A stretch of 8,080 bases of DNA from Methylovulum sp. GTDB lineage: Bacteria > Pseudomonadota > Gammaproteobacteria > Methylococcales > Methylomonadaceae. The stretch covers positions 1-8,080 of the forward strand of contig JACXTQ010000205.1 in the NCBI GenBank assembly GCA_016919605.1. The letters are read 5' to 3'. The notes beneath the pieces are model-generated. The model saw only the letters and a program-made list of their open reading frames with translations, was not told the DNA's origin and did not search any database. Positions within the stretch are counted from its first letter, which is position 1. Each line of letters opens with the position of its first letter. A program made the translations under genes and the position numbers. This document shows, one piece after another, positions 6,175-8,080 of the stretch.

Positions 6175-7398
6175 ATGAAAAAACGCTTGGTCGTAATCGG
6201 CAACGGCATGGCGGGAATGCGGACGGTGGAAGAATTGCTGACCGCCAAACCTGACAACTATGAGATCACCGTCTTCGGAGCCGAACCTTACGGCAATTAC
6301 AACCGCATATTGCTGTCTTCGGTGCTGTGCGGAGAAAAAAAGATCGGCGACATTGTCATTAATGACCGCCAATGGTATACCGATAATGGTATCCGCCTCC
6401 ATGCCGGCGCAACCAAAACCGTGGTGCGCATCGACCGCGCCAGAAAACAAGTCCATGCCCAAGATGGTACCATCGCCCACTATGACCGCCTGTTGATCGC
6501 CACCGGCTCAACCGCCGTCAAACCCGCCCTGCCTGGCCATGATTTGGCGGGTGTGGTCAGTTTTCGTGATATTGTCGATGTCGAAACCATGCTCGCCTAT
6601 AGCCGCAGCCACCGCAAAGCCGTGGTCTTAGGTGGCGGCCTATTAGGTTTAGAAGCCGCCAACGGCTTGGTGCAACAGGGCATGGACGTGACCGTTATCC
6701 ATAACAACGAAGTGCTGTTGAACCGGCAACTAGACAAACCGGCGGCGAAACTGTTGCAAGCGGCCTTGGCAGGGCGTGGTATCCATTTCAAAATGGCCGC
6801 CCAAACCCAAGCCTTACTGGACGACGGGCAAGGCCACATCCGCGCCGTAAGCTTTGCCGATGGCAGCGTCCTTGACTGTGATCTGTTTGTCATGGCGGTG
6901 GGGGTGCGCCCTAATATCGCCCTGGCACAACAATCTGGCCTGTACTGTGAGCGGGGTATAGTTGTTAATGACACCCTGCAAAGCTACGACCCCAGCATTT
7001 ATGCGGTCGGTGAATGTATCCAGCATCGTGGCGACACCTTTGGCTTAGTCGCGCCGTTGTTTGAACAGGCCAAAGTGTGCGCCAACCATCTAGGTGCTCA
7101 TGGGGTCGCGCAGTATATCACCCTGCCTACCGCCACCAAGCTGAAAGTGACCGGTATCAACCTATTTTCGGTCGGTGATTTTATCGGTGACACCCACAGT
7201 GAAACCATTCATTTCACTGACTCCGCCCTGGGCATTTACAAAAAACTGGTGATTAAGGCCGATAAACTGGTAGGTGCGGTGCTATATGGCGACACCGCCG
7301 CTGGCTCGTGGTATCAAGAGCTATTGGAACAGGGGCAAGATATAGCCGGAATACGTGATGGGCTGGTTTTTGGCAAGCATTATGCGGGGGTTGGCTAA
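6175..7398 (+). CDS. NirB/NasC-like FAD-dependent NAD(P)H oxidoreductase
   Basis: This is a 407-residue flavoprotein of the pyridine nucleotide-disulfide oxidoreductase superfamily. It has the FAD-binding GNGMAG at 9-14, ATGSTAVKPALPGHD at 109-123, the NAD(P)H-binding GGGLLGLEAA at 153-162 and YAVGEC at 276-281. These match the N-terminal half of the NirB encoded upstream almost motif for motif, including GEC where many rubredoxin reductases have GD. It ends after the reductase and small C-terminal domains, without the BFD [2Fe-2S] or siroheme parts. The ATG has AAGGA six bases upstream. In assimilatory nitrate reduction a protein of this kind (Klebsiella NasC) passes electrons to the molybdenum subunit NasA. 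That role is likely here, but no nasA is in the window. Alternatives are a rubredoxin or ferredoxin reductase. Confidence 0.85.
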   Translation: MKKRLVVIGNGMAGMRTVEELLTAKPDNYEITVFGAEPYGNYNRILLSSVLCGEKKIGDIVINDRQWYTDNGIRLHAGATKTVVRIDRARKQVHAQDGTIAHYDRLLIATGSTAVKPALPGHDLAGVVSFRDIVDVETMLAYSRSHRKAVVLGGGLLGLEAANGLVQQGMDVTVIHNNEVLLNRQLDKPAAKLLQAALAGRGIHFKMAAQTQALLDDGQGHIRAVSFADGSVLDCDLFVMAVGVRPNIALAQQSGLYCERGIVVNDTLQSYDPSIYAVGECIQHRGDTFGLVAPLFEQAKVCANHLGAHGVAQYITLPTATKLKVTGINLFSVGDFIGDTHSETIHFTDSALGIYKKLVIKADKLVGAVLYGDTAAGSWYQELLEQGQDIAGIRDGLVFGKHYAGVG

Positions 7399-7408
7399 TT
7401 ATCATAAA

Positions 7409-7436
7409 ATAGGCGCATTATCTATCCTGCGCCTAT
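7409..7436 (+). terminator. Hairpin after the nir operon, possible weak terminator
   Basis: ATAGGCGCA (7409-7417) pairs perfectly with TGCGCCTAT (7428-7436) across a ten-base loop, 10 bases after the stop codon of the FAD reductase. The sequence after it is CTTTAC, a poor U tract, so termination would be partial. The next gene starts only 18 bases further on, so readthrough is possible. It could also protect the 3' end of the operon messenger RNA. Confidence 0.5.
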
Positions 7437-7454
7437 CTTTACAAAGGAATCGCC

Positions 7455-8080
7455 TTGCAGACACATTTACACGCTTATCTTGACACGAGTGATTATATTG
7501 ATTGGCAACATCCTTTAGTAAAAGCAACGGCAGCCAAATTGGCGACCGGATGCCAGTCCGATACGGAAATAGCGAAACAGTGTTTCGAGTTTGTCCGCGA
7601 CAGTATCAAGCACAGTTGGGATTACCGGATGAATCCTCTCACCTGTAAGGCCTCCGAGGTTTTAAGCCACGGCACGGGCTATTGTTACGCGAAAAGCCAT
7701 TTGTTGGCGGCTTTATTAAGGGCCAATGGCATTCCGGCGGGGCTTTGTTACCAACGCCTTAGCGTTGGTAACGGTGGCGCACCTTATTGCCTGCACGGTT
7801 TAAATGCCCTATATCTCCAACAATACGGCTGGTACCGTGTCGATGCCAGAGGCAATAAAACAGGTGTCAACGCCATCTTTGCCCCGCCTGAAGAGCATTT
7901 GGCGTTCCCTATTATGGATGGCTTAGAACAAGATTTTTTGGAAATTTGGCCGGAACCCTTACCGCTCATCATTAAGGCGTTGACTCACCATAAAACCGTA
8001 GAACAGCTGGCCGAAAACTTACCCGATATTGAAATAGCACAAACCAAGCATAGTCGCCAACAAAACTGGCGGGAGCAAAA
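7455..8080 (+). CDS. Transglutaminase-like cysteine protease-fold protein (3' end missing)
   Basis: The frame is open for 208 codons to the window end without a stop. The only usable start is TTG at 7455, with AAAGGA at 7443-7448 six bases upstream; an in-frame TAG at 7410-7412 closes the frame above, and the first ATG, at 7630, would cut into the domain. The transglutaminase-superfamily triad is visible: Cys77 in GTGYCYAKSHLLAALLRANG, His114 in YCLHGLNALY and Asp130 in WYRVDARGNK. There is no signal peptide or membrane segment in this part, so it is probably cytoplasmic. Bacterial members of this superfamily include peptidases, amidases and transferases, and the substrate cannot be read from the sequence. 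It lies 56 bases after the FAD reductase, beyond a hairpin, and may be outside the nitrogen operon. Confidence 0.82.
   Translation, partial: MQTHLHAYLDTSDYIDWQHPLVKATAAKLATGCQSDTEIAKQCFEFVRDSIKHSWDYRMNPLTCKASEVLSHGTGYCYAKSHLLAALLRANGIPAGLCYQRLSVGNGGAPYCLHGLNALYLQQYGWYRVDARGNKTGVNAIFAPPEEHLAFPIMDGLEQDFLEIWPEPLPLIIKALTHHKTVEQLAENLPDIEIAQTKHSRQQNWREQ

Noticed and set aside
5863..6480. 205-codon - strand frame
   Set aside because: It lies opposite the PhzF-like and FAD reductase genes, crosses their gap, and has no recognisable motif. It is a shadow of the coding + strand.

Overview
This window looks like chromosomal DNA of a gammaproteobacterium. The evidence is a BepA-type periplasmic protease, a NirB/NirD assimilatory nitrite reductase, and nitrogen-control signals of the sigma-54/NtrC/ANTAR kind. 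A methylotroph or methanotroph of the Methylococcales type would fit, but that is only a guess. All real genes lie on the + strand, and the first and last run off the window.

Layout. Positions 1-1452 hold the 3' part of a bepA-like M48 metalloprotease gene with TPR repeats; its start codon lies just upstream of the window. Positions 1453-2330 hold no convincing protein gene but are rich in signals. At about 1743-1914 there is a candidate small RNA, with a sigma-70-like promoter, several hairpins, two identical A-A-N repeats and an intrinsic terminator. From about 1992 to 2330 there is a layered control region for the nitrite reductase genes. Its parts are an NtrC-like site, an IHF-consensus site, a sigma-54 -24/-12 promoter, two short hexaloop hairpins of the ANTAR-target type, a very strong leader terminator, and a small hairpin over the ribosome binding site.

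Positions 2331-7398 carry four genes that look like one transcription unit: nirB (nasB type), nirD, a PhzF-family gene 2 bases after nirD, and a second NirB-like FAD/NAD(P)H reductase 51 bases further on. A hairpin follows, and then a transglutaminase-like gene that begins with TTG and runs off the end.

How it works together (inference). Under nitrogen limitation NtrC-P would activate sigma-54 polymerase, with IHF bending the DNA. The transcript would start almost directly at the ANTAR hairpins. Without nitrate or nitrite it would stop at the leader terminator; with them a NasR/NasT-type ANTAR protein would allow readthrough into nirBD, whose product reduces nitrite to ammonium with NAD(P)H. 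The extra FAD reductase would suit electron supply to an assimilatory nitrate reductase, but no such reductase, transporter or ANTAR gene is in the window. The PhzF-like protein is the least expected member of the cluster.
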